In this document: positions 6,654 to 8,082 of the stretch, one piece after another
How positions within the stretch are numbered: position 1 is the first letter of the stretch
How the letters are laid out: each line of letters starts with the position of its first letter
Origin: Planctomycetota bacterium
GTDB taxonomy: Bacteria > Planctomycetota > Phycisphaerae > UBA1845
Assembly: GCA_022566435.1 (NCBI GenBank)
Contig: JADFIX010000128.1
Location: forward strand, 1 to 8,082
Direction: 5' to 3'
DNA length: 8,082 bases
Translations under genes and position numbers: made by a program
Notes under the pieces: generated by a model
Database searches by the model: none
What the model was told of the DNA's origin: nothing
The model's input: only the letters and a program-made list of their open reading frames with translations

Positions 6654-7664
6654 TCACACTTGCGGTGCGGCGGAGGTTGCTTTGGCGCGGAGGGCGTCGG
6701 CGGACTCGGTGACTTCCTGGGCCATCTTGGTGTTGGGGAACTCGGTGCGGATTTGCTCGCCGACGGCGATGGCGTCTTCCCAGCGTTTATCCGTGACGGC
6801 GCTGCGGAACTGGACGCCCAGATCGAGGAGCTTGGCTTTGAACACGCCGCGGGCCGAATCCTCGAGTTGCGACGCTTCTTCGCGCGTCAAGTAGGGATCC
6901 AACTCCTTCAATAGTTCGATGGCCCGATCGAGATCTTTCTTTTCCACCGCGTCCTGCCACTGCGTGAGCAGGAGCTCCTTGAACTCCTTCTTACGACTCG
7001 CCAGTTCCGTGATGACTTCAGAAACGCGCCGGTCCTTCGGCGCCAGCCGCAGCAAGCGCTCGGTCTCAGCCTGAACGTTGTCCCATCTTCGTTCCCGCAG
7101 CAGCAGCCGGGCGTGCTTCAATGAAGTCTGCACTTTGTCCTCAATCACCGTCGCCCGAAACTCATCGACTTCCTTGCGATAATTGTAGGCCTCGAGCCGG
7201 TAACCGAAACGGTTCTCCATGTCCTCGATCAAGCTGTAGGCCGCCTCCCAATCTTCCTTGAGGATGTCTTCGCGGATGGCCTTGCGCAGGGCATCGCGTT
7301 CCATGTCGCGGTGGGTAATGGATTTCACGCCGTCCGAAAGCTGACTGTTGCCGCAGATGGTCTCCAGCAATTCGTTTTGCTTGTTCTGGGCGGAGGTGAG
7401 ATCGATGAACAACTCGTGAATGCGGTGCGAGTTGCCCTCGATCTTGACGAGCAACTCACTGATGCCGGCAACCATGGCACCCAGGAAAAAGATGGCCATC
7501 CCGCCCATCAGCAACACCATCGTCGTTCCGGGGCGGCTGTCGACGTCGAGGACACCCGGGATCAGGGGGCAGGCCACGATTCCCAGGCCCATGACCATGG
7601 CGAAGAGGGTAGCGATTCGAAGCCCACGGCGAGTATTGGTCAGGCGATGATAAGAACTGGCCAT
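6654..7664 (-). CDS. Two-TM membrane protein with TPR-like helical domain
   Basis: Function not recognised. The 336-residue protein has a short basic N-terminus (R12, R13, R16), two transmembrane helices at about 16-36 and 48-72, and a soluble, wholly helical part of some 260 residues. The stretch 76-112 looks like a coiled coil or linker. Then come repeated helix pairs of TPR type: EDWEAAYSLIEDMENRFG (137-154), RRWDNVQAETERLLRLAP (192-209), KDLDRAIELLKELDP (243-257) and KRWEDAIAVGEQIRTEFP (293-310). The repeated W/L-D/E-x-A-I/Y pattern with a closing P or G supports this reading. The positive-inside rule suggests both ends are cytoplasmic, so the TPR part probably binds partners there. ATG 7664 is preceded by GAGGT at 9 bases. 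A promoter candidate lies just upstream, and the gene converges on the tricorn relic, so it is probably transcribed alone. I associate this architecture with planctomycetes. Confidence 0.88.
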   Translation of the reverse strand: MASSYHRLTNTRRGLRIATLFAMVMGLGIVACPLIPGVLDVDSRPGTTMVLLMGGMAIFFLGAMVAGISELLVKIEGNSHRIHELFIDLTSAQNKQNELLETICGNSQLSDGVKSITHRDMERDALRKAIREDILKEDWEAAYSLIEDMENRFGYRLEAYNYRKEVDEFRATVIEDKVQTSLKHARLLLRERRWDNVQAETERLLRLAPKDRRVSEVITELASRKKEFKELLLTQWQDAVEKKDLDRAIELLKELDPYLTREEASQLEDSARGVFKAKLLDLGVQFRSAVTDKRWEDAIAVGEQIRTEFPNTKMAQEVTESADALRAKATSAAPQV

Positions 7665-7711
7665 CTGGAATAGACCTCAAGAGTCGATGAACGGACCTGC
7701 GATACGCTCTT

Positions 7712-7740
7712 ACTTTAGATCGAAGGGACTGTCTGGTCAA
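7712..7740 (-). promoter_or_regulatory. Strong sigma-70-type promoter candidate for the TPR membrane protein gene
   Basis: On the minus strand TTGACC (7740-7735; 5 of 6 consensus bases) and TAAAGT (7717-7712; 4 of 6) are exactly 17 bases apart. Transcription would start near 7705, leaving a leader of about 40 bases to the ATG at 7664. It is the best promoter match I found in the window. Confidence 0.55.
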
Positions 7741-7770
7741 CCACGAAGTGGCACTCGGCGAAAACGCAAC

Positions 7771-7829
7771 GAGCCGCGGGTCCCGGCGCGCCGGGAGAAT
7801 CCCGACCTGTCGGGAGCCCGCGCGGACTC
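7771..7829. repeat. Nested palindromic cluster
   Basis: Two hairpins lie side by side: TCCCGGCGCGCCGGGA (7781-7796), a perfect 16-bp palindrome, and TCCCGA-CCTG-TCGGGA (7800-7815), a 6-bp stem with a 4-base loop. They are enclosed by imperfect outer arms, GAGCCGCGGG (7771-7780) against CCCGCGCGGACTC (7817-7829). Together they could fold into a branched, cruciform-like structure. No T-run follows on either side, so an ordinary intrinsic terminator is unlikely. REP-type elements look like this, but no second copy is in the window. Confidence 0.5.
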
Positions 7830-7865
7830 ACGGATCGTGGGAACGTCGCTTTTGGTGGAGATCCG

Positions 7866-7883
7866 CGTGGCCTGAAGGCCACG
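7866..7883. repeat. 7-bp stem, TGAA-loop hairpin downstream of the PDZ gene
   Basis: CGTGGCC and GGCCACG flank TGAA, forming a compact GC-rich hairpin 36 bases beyond the stop codon of the minus-strand PDZ gene. Its position suits a transcript 3' end, but the following minus-strand bases (CGGATCTCC) are not T-rich, so termination without Rho is doubtful. It may protect the mRNA end or be another dispersed palindromic repeat. Confidence 0.4.
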
Positions 7884-7918
7884 GCTCGGGAGGAGGACGC
7901 GAAATACATACGTGACCG

Positions 7919-8082
7919 TTACTCGCGTGAGCCTGGGGTAATGGTAAGTTTGACTCGTTTCTCGTTCCGCAGGACGACCACCACTGCCGGCTGACCGACT
8001 TTTAGAGCACCGATGGCGGCGCTGTAGTCTTGCACGTTCTCGATCGTGTTGCCGGCCAGTTCAACGATGAGGTCTCCCCCTC
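7919..8082 (-). CDS. PDZ-domain protein, C-terminal fragment (possible PDZ-tailed peptidase)
   Basis: Only the last 53 complete codons lie in the window; the gene runs off the right edge. They read as the second half of a PDZ domain: GGDLIVELAGNTIENVQDYS (the GD-x-I-x-x-x-x-G core and the following helix), a helix ending in LKVGQP, then AVVVVLRNEKRVKLTITPGS, the paired strands that usually close the domain, with the stop three residues later. A PDZ at the very C-terminus with this G-D-I...N-x-x-D-Y pattern is common in exported M28-type metallopeptidases and in HtrA or C-terminal processing proteases. Given the peptide-related neighbours, a peptidase is plausible, but the catalytic part is not visible and the family cannot be fixed. 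Confidence 0.7.
   Translation of the reverse strand, partial: GGDLIVELAGNTIENVQDYSAAIGALKVGQPAVVVVLRNEKRVKLTITPGSRE

Noticed and set aside
7715..7909. Minus-strand open frame over the palindromic region
   Set aside because: It runs through the hairpins and the promoter of the TPR gene, and its product is Pro/Arg/Ser-rich without a recognisable domain.

Overview
The window (about 8.1 kb, GC-rich) looks like chromosomal DNA of a Planctomycetota-type bacterium, perhaps from a metagenome bin. This rests on three things: a tricorn-protease relic, a membrane-anchored TPR-like protein of a kind I associate with that phylum, and palindromic intergenic repeats. Lineage is an inference; no rRNA or marker gene is present.

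Layout: (1) 1-1466, minus strand: OPT-family oligopeptide transporter, missing its C-terminal end at the window edge. (2) 1702-4236, minus: a POT/PTR2-like major facilitator of 844 residues carrying a soluble segment of about 330 residues between TM3 and TM4. (3) 4393-5625, minus: peptidase T (pepT), intact with all expected metal ligands. (4) 5626-6051: a 426-bp divergent intergenic region with a good pepT promoter candidate. (5) 6052-6583, plus: a tricorn protease pseudogene in which the first 58 codons are joined, out of frame, to the last ~120 codons; roughly 900 central residues are gone. (6) 6654-7664, minus: a two-TM protein with a TPR-like helical domain and a strong promoter candidate. 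(7) 7665-7918: intergenic DNA with clustered palindromes. (8) 7919-8082, minus: the C-terminal end of a PDZ-domain protein, possibly a PDZ-tailed peptidase.

The common theme is peptide use. OPT and POT-like carriers would import oligo-, di- and tripeptides, and PepT would cleave N-terminal residues from tripeptides in the cytoplasm. Tricorn, which trims peptides, formerly sat divergently beside pepT. The three minus-strand genes run pepT -> POT-like -> OPT with gaps of 156 and 235 bp, so they could be one loose operon or separately transcribed neighbours.

The points most worth a second look are the ectodomain inserted in the POT-like carrier, the loss of most of its ExxER proton-coupling motif, and the internally deleted tricorn gene, whose junction falls at the expected position of the catalytic serine. 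I saw no CRISPR array, tRNA, rRNA, transposase or phage gene.
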